A stretch of 64,000 nt of DNA, from NCBI RefSeq assembly GCF_030656115.1, contig NZ_JAUSOO010000129.1, positions 80,824 through 144,823 of the forward strand, written 5' to 3'. Positions 17,843 through 30,619 of the stretch are shown one piece after another. The stretch's first letter is position 1. Each line of letters begins with the position of its first letter. The stretch is from Hydrogenophaga sp. (GTDB taxonomy: Bacteria; Pseudomonadota; Gammaproteobacteria; Burkholderiales; Burkholderiaceae_C). The position numbers and the translations under genes were made by a program. The notes below the pieces were generated by a model. The model saw nothing but the letters and a program-made list of their open reading frames with translations. It ran no database searches and had not been told where the DNA came from.

Positions 17843-18292
17843 ATGACCGAATCCACCACCACCATCGCTCCGCTCACGCCGGTTCCTGTCACAACCCACA
17901 CGCTGCAGCAAGCGCTGGCCGACTGGTTTGCGCCCTGGGTACAAGCCTTGGGGTTGACGGTGGAGTCGTTTTCCGATGGCGTGGTGACCCTGAGCTTGCC
18001 GCACAGCGATCGGCTCAGCCGTGTGGGCGGCATGGTGTGCGGCCAGGCGCTCATGTCGGCGGCCGACACCGCCATGGTGCTGGCCATCGTGACCCGCCTG
18101 GGCAACCAGCGACCCATGACCACGGTGCAACTGAACACGAGCTTTCTCAAGCCCCTGTCCAACCAGGACGCGCTCGTCACGGCGCGCATCATCCGGGCCG
18201 GCAAAAGCCTGGTGTTTGGCGAAATTGACATCAGTGGCGCGCGCGATGGTCAGAGCGTGTGCCGCGCCAGCACCACCTATGCGCTGCTGTAG
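17843..18292 (+). CDS. PaaI-family hotdog thioesterase
   Basis: A 149-residue single-domain hotdog protein. The segment GGMVCGQALMSAADTAMVLAI corresponds to the active-site helix of PaaI/acyl-CoA thioesterases, followed by the strand TTVQLNTSFLKP. It would hydrolyse an acyl-CoA; the substrate is unknown. It follows the CmpX-like gene by four bases. Confidence 0.82.
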   Translation: MTESTTTIAPLTPVPVTTHTLQQALADWFAPWVQALGLTVESFSDGVVTLSLPHSDRLSRVGGMVCGQALMSAADTAMVLAIVTRLGNQRPMTTVQLNTSFLKPLSNQDALVTARIIRAGKSLVFGEIDISGARDGQSVCRASTTYALL

Positions 18293-18367
18293 CCCCGGTT
18301 TTTTTCGCGCAACGGCGGTGTCTGCCCTAAAATCCAGCGCAGTTTTGTTCATTCCTCTGGAGAACCC

Positions 18368-18511
18368 ATGTCCCACCACGATCACGACAGCCACAAAGAC
18401 CAGCCGCAAGATGTGGTGGAGTCCATCGTTCCCCTGATGCCCATCGTCCTGCCGGTGGCTGGCGCTGTGCTGATCTTCCTGCTGGCCTTCATCGCTGTCT
18501 TCATGGCTTGA
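18368..18511 (+). CDS. 47-residue His-rich single-pass membrane protein
   Basis: ATG 18368 to TGA 18511, preceded by CTGGAG. The N-terminus is His/Asp-rich (MSHHDHDSHKD), then one hydrophobic helix (about residues 20-46) ends the protein. It resembles small membrane peptides of respiratory or transport complexes, and the His cluster could bind metal. I do not recognise a family. A terminator follows 20 bases after the stop, which supports a real transcription unit. Confidence 0.65.
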   Translation: MSHHDHDSHKDQPQDVVESIVPLMPIVLPVAGAVLIFLLAFIAVFMA

Positions 18512-18531
18512 GCGTCCTGCGTCAGCCCGCC

Positions 18532-18565
18532 AGGCCGAACGCCCATCCGGGCCTTCGGCCTTTTT
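18532..18565 (+). terminator. Rho-independent terminator
   Basis: AGGCCGAA (18532-18539) pairs with TTCGGCCT (18554-18561), followed by a T-run to 18565. It ends the 16.4-18.5 kb transcript. The remaining gap to pckG (18566-18904) holds no gene; a near-palindrome AGCAT-TAAGTT-ATGCT near 18633 could be an operator. Confidence 0.75.
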
Positions 18566-18904
18566 CATGGGCGTGACGCAGAGCGCAAGCACCCGGTCGC
18601 ACCGGGTTCTGCGCCCAAAGTTCATACGTCATAAGCATTAAGTTATGCTGGTTTTGCATGTAACTTGCCCGTAACTGACCCGGTGCTTTCATAAAATCAA
18701 GCGTGTAGGCCGACACGCGGATCAAAATTTGGGTTCACCCATCCCTTTTTTTCCTTCGTGCTGCATCCGCAACCCGTACAGCAGCCCCGAGCGCCGACCG
18801 TCTTTTTTGCACAAGAGTGCCCCACAGCCGCCCGCCGCCTTTCCCGGCCTGCGGCTGTTGGTGTCTCTTGGGCTTGCCGCTTTACAAACTTTGGAGCTTC
18901 TCCT

Positions 18905-20779
18905 ATGAATTCACCCGTGATGCAGGGACTCAACCTCAATACCCCCGCCTATGTGAAAAACGCCAAGTTGGTTGCCTGGGTGGCCGACATGGTGGCCCTG
19001 TGCAAGCCCGAGACCGTTTACTGGTGCGATGGCAGCGACGCCGAGTACGACCGCCTGTGCCAGCAACTGGTGGACGCGGGGACCTTCAAACGGCTTGACC
19101 CGGTCAAGCGCCCCAATAGCTTCCTGGCCTGCTCCGACCCGTCGGACGTGGCCCGTGTGGAAGACCGCACCTACATCTGTTCCGAGAAAAAAGAAGACGC
19201 CGGCCCGACCAACAACTGGATGGCCCCGGCCGAGATGCGCCAAACGCTGCAGCCCCTGTTTGACGGCTGCATGCAAGGCCGCACGATGTACGTGGTGCCG
19301 TTCAGCATGGGCCCACTGGGATCGCACATTGCCCACATCGGCGTGGAGCTGACCGACAGCGCCTACGTGGCGGTGAACCAGAAGCTGATGACCCGCATGG
19401 GCAAGGCCGTCTTTGACGTGCTCGGCACCGATGGCGAGTTCGTGCCCTGCATGCACACCGTGGGCGCACCGCTGGCCGCCGGCGAAACGGACACCACCAG
19501 CTGGCCTTGCAACCCCAAGGTGAAGTACATCGTTCACTACCCCGAGACCCGTGAAATCTGGAGCTACGGCTCGGGTTACGGTGGCAACGCATTGCTGGGC
19601 AAAAAGTGCCTGGCGCTGCGCATTGCTTCGAGCATGGGCCGTGACCAAGGCTGGCTGGCCGAGCACATGCTGATTTTGGGCGTGACCAACCCCGAGGGCA
19701 AGAAGTACCACGTGGCAGCGGCTTTCCCCAGCGCCTGTGGCAAGACCAACTTCTCCATGCTGGTGCCGCCCGAAGCGGGTTTTGCCGGCTGGAAAGTCAC
19801 CACCATCGGTGACGACATCGCCTGGATCAAGCCCCGCGCCGACGGCAAGCTGGTGGCCATCAACCCCGAAGCGGGCTACTTCGGCGTGGCCCCCGGCACC
19901 AACATGCACACCAACCCGAACTGCATGCTGTCGCTGAACAAAAATGTGATCTTCACCAACGTGGCGCTGACCGATGACGGCGACGTGTGGTGGGAAGGCA
20001 TGGAGAAGGACACGGGCACCGTGCCCGAGCACCTGATCGACTGGCAAGGCAAGGACTGGACGCCCCAGATCGCCAAAGAAACCGGCGCCAAAGCCGCCCA
20101 TCCCAACTCGCGTTTCACCGTGGCCGCACAAAACAACCCGGCCTTGGACCCGCAGTGGGACGATGCCGATGGCGTGGTCATTGACGCGTTCATCTTCGGC
20201 GGCCGCCGTTCGACCACCGTGCCGCTGGTGACCGAAGCCCGCACCTGGATGGAGGGCGTCTACATGGCCGCCACCATGGGTTCCGAGACCACCGCAGCCG
20301 CCTTTGGTGCGCAGGGCGTTGTGCGCCGCGACCCGTTTGCCATGCTGCCGTTCTGCGGTTACAACATGAGCGACTACTTCCAGCACTGGCTCGACATGGA
20401 GCACAAGCTGGAGAGTCTGGGCCACACGCTGCCCAGCATCTTCTGCGTGAACTGGTTCCGCAAGGACGCGGCGGGCAAGTTTGTCTGGCCCGGCTATGGC
20501 GACAACATGCGTGTGCTGAAGTGGATGATCGACCGCCTGGAAGGCCAGGCCACCGGCACCGAAACCATGTTTGGCGTGGCCCCGGCCTACGGCGAACTGA
20601 ACTGGACCGGCCTGGACTTCACCGCCGAGCAGTTCAACACCGTGACCAGCATCGACAAAGCCGCCTGGGAAGAAGAGTTCAAACTGCACGAAGCGCACTT
20701 TGAGCAGCTGGCTTACCACCTGCCGCAAGCGCTGGTGGAGACCAAGGCAGACCTGGAGAAGCGCCTCGCCGCGCTGTAA
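18905..20779 (+). CDS. pckG: Phosphoenolpyruvate carboxykinase (GTP)
   Basis: A 624-residue GTP-type PEPCK, the usual length for this family. The kinase-1a loop is FPSACGKTN with the active-site cysteine. The metal/oxaloacetate region carries GDDIAW and the nucleotide site [12 protein letters not shown]. It converts oxaloacetate plus GTP to PEP, the first step of gluconeogenesis. ATG 18905 follows GGAGCTTCTCCT; the longer frame upstream to 18758 has no support. A strong terminator follows. Confidence 0.97.
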   Translation: MNSPVMQGLNLNTPAYVKNAKLVAWVADMVALCKPETVYWCDGSDAEYDRLCQQLVDAGTFKRLDPVKRPNSFLACSDPSDVARVEDRTYICSEKKEDAGPTNNWMAPAEMRQTLQPLFDGCMQGRTMYVVPFSMGPLGSHIAHIGVELTDSAYVAVNQKLMTRMGKAVFDVLGTDGEFVPCMHTVGAPLAAGETDTTSWPCNPKVKYIVHYPETREIWSYGSGYGGNALLGKKCLALRIASSMGRDQGWLAEHMLILGVTNPEGKKYHVAAAFPSACGKTNFSMLVPPEAGFAGWKVTTIGDDIAWIKPRADGKLVAINPEAGYFGVAPGTNMHTNPNCMLSLNKNVIFTNVALTDDGDVWWEGMEKDTGTVPEHLIDWQGKDWTPQIAKETGAKAAHPNSRFTVAAQNNPALDPQWDDADGVVIDAFIFGGRRSTTVPLVTEARTWMEGVYMAATMGSETTAAAFGAQGVVRRDPFAMLPFCGYNMSDYFQHWLDMEHKLESLGHTLPSIFCVNWFRKDAAGKFVWPGYGDNMRVLKWMIDRLEGQATGTETMFGVAPAYGELNWTGLDFTAEQFNTVTSIDKAAWEEEFKLHEAHFEQLAYHLPQALVETKADLEKRLAAL

Positions 20780-20850
20780 AAACACAAGAAGAAACGGTTC
20801 AGGGCACAACCTGCCCTGAAACCCGAGCCCCCGGACCATCCGTCCGGGTG

Positions 20851-20886
20851 AAAAAAAAGCCACCGGCGGAACCCGGTGGCTTTTTT
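20851..20886. terminator. Strong bidirectional rho-independent terminator
   Basis: AAAAAAGCCACCGG (20853-20866) pairs with CCGGTGGCTTTTTT (20873-20886) around a 6-base loop. It serves pckG on the plus strand and the convergent membrane-protein gene on the minus strand. Confidence 0.92.
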
Positions 20887-20936
20887 GCTGGGCGGTGCCT
20901 TGTGGGCCACCGGCTCAGCGCAGGTTCACACCATGC

Positions 20937-21491
20937 TCAGATGTAGTGCAGATGCATGTTGCGGGTGCGGCTGGCGGCCATGCGCTCAATGAACGCATCC
21001 CAACCAGCAGACTTGACCGGCACCACGCCGACTTCCACGCCCAACGGTGCCAGTGCGTCGCTGAAGTCGTTGCGGTCTTCAAGCGCACGCAAACGTGCCT
21101 GCGTCAGATCTGCCATCAGCCGGGGATCGCGGTGGGCCAGCTCCCACAGACGGGCTTCGGCGCGCGCTTGTGCGATGGTTTGCGACCAACCATCGAGCGA
21201 ACGCATCGCGCTGTGGGCCAAGCGGCGGGCAGCACCGGCAAACAGCGCCGAGCCGGCAAAGATCACGACCCACAGGCACACCCAAGCCAGGAACAGGTGG
21301 CCATCGGCCCAGGTGCTGATGAGGCGGTCGGCCACCACCACCAACGCGGCCACCACGGCGGCGAGCAGCATCGCGGCAAGGCCACGGGCACCGTCAAAAT
21401 GGCGACGGGCACGGTAAGTCCCGGCCTTGTTGGCCAGGGAGGACGGGTTCAGACCCAGGGATTCGGGGGTAGGAGAGAAAACGGTGCTCAT
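20937..21491 (-). CDS. Two-helix membrane protein, unknown function
   Basis: A 184-residue protein. Residues about 38-58 and 68-92 are hydrophobic helices (MLLAAVVAALVVVAD and LAWVCLWVVIFAGSALFAG), followed by a charged cytoplasmic helix region and a short C-terminal domain. No family is recognised. ATG 21491 is preceded by AAGGAG; the longer frame has no ribosome site. It is divergent from the LysR gene (105 bases), so it could be that regulator's target (inference). Confidence 0.7.
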   Translation of the reverse strand: MSTVFSPTPESLGLNPSSLANKAGTYRARRHFDGARGLAAMLLAAVVAALVVVADRLISTWADGHLFLAWVCLWVVIFAGSALFAGAARRLAHSAMRSLDGWSQTIAQARAEARLWELAHRDPRLMADLTQARLRALEDRNDFSDALAPLGVEVGVVPVKSAGWDAFIERMAASRTRNMHLHYI

Positions 21492-21595
21492 GACGAACTC
21501 CTTAAAAAATGGCAAATGTCTTTTGGACAGGTGAATACTAGGGTAAACCCGCATGTCACGCCAATTTATTTTTGTGATGAATTACATTCACGAAA

Positions 21596-22588
21596 ATGAT
21601 AAATGAACGCAATTTTCGAACCCTCGATCTGAACCTGCTGCGGGTGTTTGACGAGGTGATGACCGAACGCAACCTCACCCGGGCTGCGCACAACCTGGCC
21701 ATGACGCAGCCGGCGGTGAGCAATGCGCTGAAGCGTCTGCGCGAGACCCTGGGCGACGAACTGGTGCGGCGATCGGGCTACGGCGTGGAGCCCACACCGG
21801 TGGCGCTGGTGCTGTGGCCCACCGTGCGCGACGCCTTGCAGCAACTGCGCGACGCCCTGGCCCCGGGCAATTTCACACCCGGCAGTGCCCACAATGCTTT
21901 TGTGCTGGCCATGGCCGATGCCACCGCCGCCAAAATTGTGCCGGGCTTGATGGACATTCTGGAAAACGAAGCGCCGGGCGTGAACCTGCGGGTGGTGCCG
22001 CTGACCACCCGCGATCCGCGCGATTTGTTGGAATCGGGCTCGGCCGACCTGGCCATTGGCCACTTCCCGGGCGTGCTGGCCGAGCTGGGGGCCTTGCACC
22101 TGCAAGAAAACAGCCCCCGTTTTCTGTACCAGCGTCTGTACGACGGCGAATACGTGGTGGTGATGCGGCGCGGCCACCCGTTGGCCGGCCAACCGCTGAC
22201 GCTGGACAGTTACTGCGCGGCCCGCCACCTGTTGGTGAGTTTTTCAGGGCGGGCCTTTGGTTTTGTGGACGAAGCGCTGGCCGGGCTGTCGCGCCAGCGC
22301 CGGGTGGTGCTGACCGTGAACCAGTTTTTCACCGCCGGGCGTGTGGTGGCCACCACCGACTTGCTGACCGTGCTGCCGCGCCACTTTGTGGAAGCCACGG
22401 GCCGCGAACACGAACTGGCCCTGAGCGAGTTGCCGTTGCCCGTACCGCCGGTGCATGTGGACGCGCTGTGGCACCGCCAGGCCTCGCACAGCAGCGCCCA
22501 CCGCTGGTTGCGCCAGACGGTGGAGCGGGCGTCGGTCAGCGGATTCTTGTCTCATGAGACGCCCACCTCCAGTGGGCCTGCGCGTTGA
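21596..22588 (+). CDS. LysR-family transcriptional regulator
   Basis: A 330-residue LTTR with an N-terminal winged HTH (LTRAAHNLAMTQPAVSNALKRLR, residues about 27-49) and a type-2 periplasmic-binding-like effector domain from about 95 onward. The start NFRTLDLNLLRVFDEV is like NodD/LinR/SyrM-type LTTRs. The inducer is unknown. It is divergent from the two-helix membrane protein. Its last codons include a small hairpin (22561-22577). No convincing gene was seen in the 159 bases before the convergent metH. Confidence 0.88.
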   Translation: MINERNFRTLDLNLLRVFDEVMTERNLTRAAHNLAMTQPAVSNALKRLRETLGDELVRRSGYGVEPTPVALVLWPTVRDALQQLRDALAPGNFTPGSAHNAFVLAMADATAAKIVPGLMDILENEAPGVNLRVVPLTTRDPRDLLESGSADLAIGHFPGVLAELGALHLQENSPRFLYQRLYDGEYVVVMRRGHPLAGQPLTLDSYCAARHLLVSFSGRAFGFVDEALAGLSRQRRVVLTVNQFFTAGRVVATTDLLTVLPRHFVEATGREHELALSELPLPVPPVHVDALWHRQASHSSAHRWLRQTVERASVSGFLSHETPTSSGPAR

Positions 22589-22747
22589 GGCACCCGCACC
22601 ACAATCCACACGCATGAAACACGTCAACACCGCCGGCCCCGGCGTTGCGGGCATGCGTTTCATGATCAATGCGCTGGCCAGTGAAGACAGCCAGCGCCAG
22701 AGCCGCCAATACCCCAGCGGCGACCCACCCGTGCGGCTGTTCAACCC

Positions 22748-25558
<2,811 letters not shown>

Positions 25559-25589
25559 GGGGCTCACCAGGGTTGCGAACGGAAACTGG

Positions 25590-25690
25590 TGAGCGCCGTT
25601 GGGGGCCGGGCAAGCCGGCAGGGCCGTGTGCGCCCGGTGTCTCAAGCCTGACGCCCATCCGGTGGATGGCTCGCTGCAGCGCTCCTTGAG
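25590..25690 (-). ncRNA. S-adenosylhomocysteine (SAH) riboswitch upstream of metH
   Basis: Read on the minus strand, it has the conserved SAH aptamer blocks in order: CTCAAGGAGCGCTGCAGCG (25690 down), a variable hairpin, GTCAGGCTTGAG closing P1, and AACGGCGCTCA (25600-25590) forming the pseudoknot. These match the known Ralstonia ahcY aptamer core (GAGGAGCGCUGCAA, CCCAGGCUCG, AACGGCGCUCA). SAH binding would raise metH expression when SAH builds up. A 7-bp hairpin (25680-25697, CGCTCCT/AGGAGCG) overlaps the 5' side of P1 and could be the alternative fold. Confidence 0.9.
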
Positions 25691-25801
25691 AGGAGCGTGA
25701 TTTTAGCCGGTGCAGACCCAACGAGACCCGGCCGTTAAAACACAACAAATTTGTGCCGACGTAGCTTAAGCTCCATCGCTGTTCTTGCCCATCTGTGCTG
25801 C

Positions 25802-28800
25802 ATGCTTGCCAACCTCATCAACAACATTGCTTTCCTGGTTGCCTTGGTCGCAGCCGGGCAGATGGCGATTTCCCGTGCCCACAAGAAGCCGTTGCAAGGC
25901 CAGATTGTGCTGGGGCTGCTGTTTGGGGCCGTTGCGTTGCTGGGGATGGCGAACCCGGTGAATCTTTCACCCGGCGTGTTCTTTGACGGCCGCTCCATTG
26001 TGCTGGCGGTGGCGGGCGTGGTGGGCGGCGGTCTGCCCGCAGCGATCGCGGCGGGCGTGGCGGCCGTCTACCGTTACCAGTTGGGCGGCAGCGGAGCGGC
26101 GGTTGGCATCGCGGTGGTGTTGTTGTCGGCTTTGCTGGGTGTGTTGGCGCGGCAATGGTGGCAGCGGCGCACGCATCCTCCGCAGGCAGCCGACTACTTT
26201 GCGCTCGGCGTGGTGGTGCAACTGATGCAGCTGCTTGTGTTCACCCAAATTCCCAACAACGCGGGTTACCCCTTCATCCGGCAAGCCTGGTGGATGCTGC
26301 TGCTGTCTTACCCGCTCGCCACCATGCTGCTGTGCATGATGTTCCGGAACTACGAACAGCAGCTGATCGACAAAGAGACCCTGCAAGCGGCGCAAGCCGC
26401 GCGTACGGCAGAAGAGCACGCGAGCTTGCAGCGGTTTCATGCCTACTTCGACCAGTCCATCGTGGGACTGGCCATCACCAGCCTGAACAAGGGTTGGATC
26501 GACGTCAACGACGCCCTGTGCACAACGCTGGGCTACACACGGGACGAACTGACCCGCATGACCTGGGCCGACGTGACCCACCCGGAGGACCTGGGACCAG
26601 ACCTGGCCGAGTTCAACCGCATGCTGGCCGGCGAGATCAACGGCTACACCATGGACAAGCGCTTCATCCACAAGGAAGGTCATGCTGTTTACACACGCCT
26701 GGCGGTCAGCCATGTGCGCAAACCGGATGGCAAGCTCGATTACGTGGTCTCTATGGTGGAGGACATCAGCGAGCGGTATCGGGCACAGCAGGCGTTGGAA
26801 ACCGAGCGGGCGCACTTGCACACCCTGGTGAGCACCATTCCCGATCTGATCTGGTTGAAAGATACGAAGGGCCGGTATCTCTCGTGCAATCCCGCCGTCG
26901 AATTTTTCTTTGGTGCGGCTGAAAGCGAGATCGTTGGCAAACCCGACCACGATTTTGTGCCTGCGGATTTGGCCGATTCCTTTCGCCGATACGACCACGC
27001 TGCGGTAGCGGCCGACGGACCCACCCGCAACGAGGAATGGGTCACCTATGCCGGTGACGGCCGCCGCGTCCTGCTGGAGACCACCAGGGTACCGATGCGG
27101 ACCACGGACGGCCGCTTGGTGGGCGTGCTCGGGATCGGCCACGACATCACGGATCGCACAGAGCATCAGAAGCAACTCGAACACATCGCCCATTTCGACA
27201 TCCTGACCGGTCTGCCCAACCGTGCCTTGCTTGCCGACCGTCTGCAGCAGGCCCTGGCCCAGGCGCAGCGCCACCACCGGATGCTGGTGGTGGCGTATCT
27301 CGATCTGGACGGGTTCAAATCGGTCAACGACCAATACGGCCACGAGGCCGGCGACCATCTGTTGACCGCGTTGTCGGGCCGCATGAAGCGCGCTTTGCGC
27401 GAGAGCGACACGCTGGCGCGTCTGGGTGGCGACGAATTTGTTGCGATTTTTCTGGACCTCCCGAACGTCGAGTCGTCTGTGCCCCTGCTGACGCGCCTGC
27501 TCGCAGCGGCCGGGGAGGTGGTCTACGACAGCGGCCATGCGCTGCGCGTTTCCGCCAGTCTGGGCGTGACCTTTTATCCGCAGGCGGAGGAAATTGATGC
27601 CGACCAACTGCTGCGCCAAGCCGATCAGGCGATGTACCAGGCCAAGCAGATGGGGAAAAACCGGTACCACTTCTTTGATTCCGAAAACGACCGCAGTGTG
27701 CGCAGTCACCACGAGCATCTGAAGCGCATCCAGCAGGCACTGGAGGCCAGGGAGTTTGTTCTTTACTACCAGCCAAAGGTGAACATGCGCACCGGCGAGG
27801 TCATGGGCACCGAGGCCTTGATCCGCTGGCAGCACCCCGAGCGCGGCCTGCTGCCGCCTGCGGCGTTTCTGCCGGTGATTGCAGACCATCCGCTGGCAAT
27901 CGCATTGGGCGATTGGGTGCTGGACACCGCCATGTCGCAAATAGAGGCGTGGAAGGCTGCCCACCTGGCGTTGCCGGTCAGCGTCAATGTCGATGCGATC
28001 CAGTTGGCGCAGCCCCATTTTGTTGACCGCTTGCGCCAGCTCATGGCAGCTCACCCGGCGCTGGTGGCTGGCGACCTGGAACTTGAAGTGCTGGAAACCA
28101 GCGCACTGGATGACATTGCCCACGCATCCAGCGTGATTTTGGCCTGTGGCGAGATGGGGGTCGGTTTCGCGCTGGACGATTTCGGTACCGGCTATTCGTC
28201 GCTGACCTATCTGAAACGTCTGCCGGCCGACTTGCTGAAAATTGACCAGAGCTTCGTGCGCGACATGCTGGACGACCCAGACGATCTGGCCATTCTGGAG
28301 GGGATTCTGGGCCTGTCCAAAGCATTCCAGCGCGGGGTCATCGCCGAAGGCGTGGAAACCCTGGAACACGGGCAACTGCTGTTGCGCCTGGGTTGCGAAT
28401 TGGCCCAAGGCTACGCCATCGCCCCACCCATGCCCGCTGAATCCATTCCGGTTTGGCTGGCAACCTGGCGGCCCGACCCATCATGGCGGAACCAAGCACC
28501 GATCAGCCGCGACGACCTGCCCATTCTGTTTGCCTCGGTCGAGCACCGGGTGTGGATCAAACAGGTGGATGGCTTTGTTCGGGGTGAGAACGGTACGTGG
28601 CCGTCTCTGGAACCAGAGCGGTGCCGCATTGGGCAATGGATGAAGGCCGAGGCCCACGTGCGACAGGTGCATTGCGTGGCGATCGAGGCCTTGAAGCCTT
28701 TGCACCTCGAAATCCATGCACTGGCGGGCGAGTTGATCCGTTTGCAGCAGGACGGGCACCAAGAGGCTGCCGTGGCACAGCTGCCCGAACTGTACCGCTT

Positions 28801-28873
28801 GCGGGATCGCTTGCTCTCGAACCTCCTGGACATGCTGCGGCCTTCAAACGTTGCAGAAACCGCCGCCGTCTGA
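25802..28873 (+). CDS. PAS-GGDEF-EAL c-di-GMP enzyme with C-terminal CZB zinc-binding domain
   Basis: About 1023 residues. An N-terminal LytS-type multi-helix membrane module (about 1-190) is followed by two PAS domains, GGDEF at 542-546 (intact), EAL at 671-673 with DDFGTGYSS from 792, then a C-terminal CZB domain. The CZB zinc ligands are visible as H915, C941, H968 and H972, the same 27- and 4-residue spacings as C52/H79/H83 of E. coli DgcZ. It could make and/or degrade c-di-GMP, with zinc and PAS ligands as inputs. ATG 25802 is preferred; an in-frame TTG at 25751 adds 17 residues. No ribosome site decides. Confidence 0.88.
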   Translation: MLANLINNIAFLVALVAAGQMAISRAHKKPLQGQIVLGLLFGAVALLGMANPVNLSPGVFFDGRSIVLAVAGVVGGGLPAAIAAGVAAVYRYQLGGSGAAVGIAVVLLSALLGVLARQWWQRRTHPPQAADYFALGVVVQLMQLLVFTQIPNNAGYPFIRQAWWMLLLSYPLATMLLCMMFRNYEQQLIDKETLQAAQAARTAEEHASLQRFHAYFDQSIVGLAITSLNKGWIDVNDALCTTLGYTRDELTRMTWADVTHPEDLGPDLAEFNRMLAGEINGYTMDKRFIHKEGHAVYTRLAVSHVRKPDGKLDYVVSMVEDISERYRAQQALETERAHLHTLVSTIPDLIWLKDTKGRYLSCNPAVEFFFGAAESEIVGKPDHDFVPADLADSFRRYDHAAVAADGPTRNEEWVTYAGDGRRVLLETTRVPMRTTDGRLVGVLGIGHDITDRTEHQKQLEHIAHFDILTGLPNRALLADRLQQALAQAQRHHRMLVVAYLDLDGFKSVNDQYGHEAGDHLLTALSGRMKRALRESDTLARLGGDEFVAIFLDLPNVESSVPLLTRLLAAAGEVVYDSGHALRVSASLGVTFYPQAEEIDADQLLRQADQAMYQAKQMGKNRYHFFDSENDRSVRSHHEHLKRIQQALEAREFVLYYQPKVNMRTGEVMGTEALIRWQHPERGLLPPAAFLPVIADHPLAIALGDWVLDTAMSQIEAWKAAHLALPVSVNVDAIQLAQPHFVDRLRQLMAAHPALVAGDLELEVLETSALDDIAHASSVILACGEMGVGFALDDFGTGYSSLTYLKRLPADLLKIDQSFVRDMLDDPDDLAILEGILGLSKAFQRGVIAEGVETLEHGQLLLRLGCELAQGYAIAPPMPAESIPVWLATWRPDPSWRNQAPISRDDLPILFASVEHRVWIKQVDGFVRGENGTWPSLEPERCRIGQWMKAEAHVRQVHCVAIEALKPLHLEIHALAGELIRLQQDGHQEAAVAQLPELYRLRDRLLSNLLDMLRPSNVAETAAV

Positions 28874-28955
28874 AGCCCACAATCCCCGTCCGGACGGACG
28901 CTGAGCGCCACTGGTGCGATGTTTGCTTGTGTATCACCCCAACACCAGACACCCC

Positions 28956-30542
28956 ATGCCGCCCCACCGCACCGACCCTGACACGCCCGCCACCGACTGG
29001 CCCGCCCAGGAGCTGCTGCTCATGCGCGAGGTCATGAAGCTGGTGGGCCGCAGCCTGGCGCCGGCTTTTGTGCTGCGTGAAATGCTGCACCTCATGAGCG
29101 AGCTGCTAGGCCTGAACCGGGGCCGCATGGTGCTGGCCGACGACACCGACGCCTCGCCGCGCACGGCGTCGGTGCGCCACGCCTACGGCCTCACGGCCAA
29201 AGAAGTGGCGCGCGGCGTGTTCCAGTGGGGCGAGGGCATCACCGGGCGGGTGCTGGCCAGCGGCCTGCCCGCCATCGTGCAAGACGTGGACGCCGAGCCG
29301 AATTTTCTGTTCCGCACCGTGGCCCGCGCCGACCTGCCGCCGCAAACCGTGGCCTTCATTGCGCTGCCGATCCAGATCAACGGCGCCACCGTGGGCGTGC
29401 TGGCCTGCCACCGCATCCGCAGCCGCCAGCGCCACCTGAACGACGACCTGGCCGTGCTGCGCCTGCTGGCCACGCTGGCCGGGCAGCTGTTGCAGCTGGA
29501 GCAACTGGTGGCCGAGCAGACGCGCCAGCTGCAAACCCGCAACCAGCAGCTGAGCCGCGCGCTCGACACGCACACCGCGCGCTACGGCCTCATTGGCCGC
29601 TCGCCCGCGCTGCTGCAGGCGCTGGGCGAGCTGGAACGCGTGTCGCAGTCGCAGGCCACGGTGCTGCTGCTGGGCGAGTCGGGCACCGGCAAAGAGCTGT
29701 TTGCCCGCGCCGTGCACCTGGCCAGCGGCCGGCACGCGCAGCCCTTCATCAAGGTGAACTGCTCGGCCATCCCCGACACGCTGTTTGAAAGCGAACTCTT
29801 CGGCCACGAGCGCGGTGCCTTCACCGGCGCGAACACGGCCCGCCCCGGCTGGTTCGAGCAGGCCAACGGCGGCACCATTTTTCTGGATGAAATCGGCGAA
29901 CTGCCGCTGGCCATGCAGAGCAAGCTGCTGCGCACCCTGCAAGAGGGCACGCTGGTGCGCCTGGGCGGCCAGCGCGAGCTGCGCATCGACGTGCGGCTGG
30001 TGGCCGCCACCAACCGCGATCTGGCCCGCGAGGTGCAGGCCGGCCGCTTCCGGCAAGACCTGTATTACCGCCTCAACGTCATCCCCATCCGCCTGCCCAG
30101 CCTGCGCGAGCGCCGCGAAGACGTGCGCGCCCTGGCGCTGCACTTCGTGAGCCGCGCCAACCAGACGCACCAGCGCAACGTGTACCTGGCACCCGACGCA
30201 CTGGCCCGGCTGGAAGCGCACGACTGGCCCGGCAACATCCGCGAGCTGGGCAACCTGATCGAGCGCATCGTGCTGCTGGCCGACCACACGCTGGTGAGCG
30301 CCGCCGCGCTGGAGCGCTTCATGCCGGCCGCCTGGGCGCCGCTGGCCGCGCCCGAAACACCGCCCACGTTGCCCCTGCCCGCAGGCCTGGTGCGCGAATA
30401 CCAAAGCGTCCGATCGCACAGCACCCAAACCCTGCAAGACGCCCTGCTGCGCCACCACGGCAACCAAAGCCAGGCCGCGCAAAGCCTGGGGCTCACGCTG
30501 CGGCAGTTTGGCTACCGGTTGAGGAAGGCGGGCTTGCGGTGA
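28956..30542 (+). CDS. NifA-type sigma-54-dependent activator (GAF-AAA+-Fis)
   Basis: A 528-residue enhancer-binding protein. It has an N-terminal GAF domain (about 20-190), a coiled linker, an AAA+ domain with GESGTGKE at 240-247 and the sigma-54 contact loop GAFTGA at 287-292, and a C-terminal Fis-type HTH ([22 protein letters not shown]). It resembles NifA/AnfA in layout and C-terminal sequence, but no nitrogenase genes are nearby. It follows the c-di-GMP gene by 82 bases on the same strand. The GAF ligand and the target promoters are unknown. Confidence 0.87.
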   Translation: MPPHRTDPDTPATDWPAQELLLMREVMKLVGRSLAPAFVLREMLHLMSELLGLNRGRMVLADDTDASPRTASVRHAYGLTAKEVARGVFQWGEGITGRVLASGLPAIVQDVDAEPNFLFRTVARADLPPQTVAFIALPIQINGATVGVLACHRIRSRQRHLNDDLAVLRLLATLAGQLLQLEQLVAEQTRQLQTRNQQLSRALDTHTARYGLIGRSPALLQALGELERVSQSQATVLLLGESGTGKELFARAVHLASGRHAQPFIKVNCSAIPDTLFESELFGHERGAFTGANTARPGWFEQANGGTIFLDEIGELPLAMQSKLLRTLQEGTLVRLGGQRELRIDVRLVAATNRDLAREVQAGRFRQDLYYRLNVIPIRLPSLRERREDVRALALHFVSRANQTHQRNVYLAPDALARLEAHDWPGNIRELGNLIERIVLLADHTLVSAAALERFMPAAWAPLAAPETPPTLPLPAGLVREYQSVRSHSTQTLQDALLRHHGNQSQAAQSLGLTLRQFGYRLRKAGLR

Positions 30543-30619
30543 GGGATTAAAAGGCCGGGCGTCATCAGACTCGCGCAATCACTGGATGCGACGACCCGCA
30601 GCGAAAGCCCACCGCAGCG

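Noticed and set aside
18911..20863. 650-residue minus-strand frame opposite pckG
   Set aside because: Antisense to a fully conserved PEPCK and runs through its terminator; no recognisable protein features.
22589..22747. Small gene between LysR and metH
   Set aside because: Open frames exist on the minus strand but have no ribosome site or recognisable sequence and extend antisense into the LysR gene.
28956..30542. Possible nitrogen-fixation locus because of the NifA-like activator
   Set aside because: No nif, fix or molybdenum genes nearby; GAF-type sigma-54 activators of this layout control many pathways.
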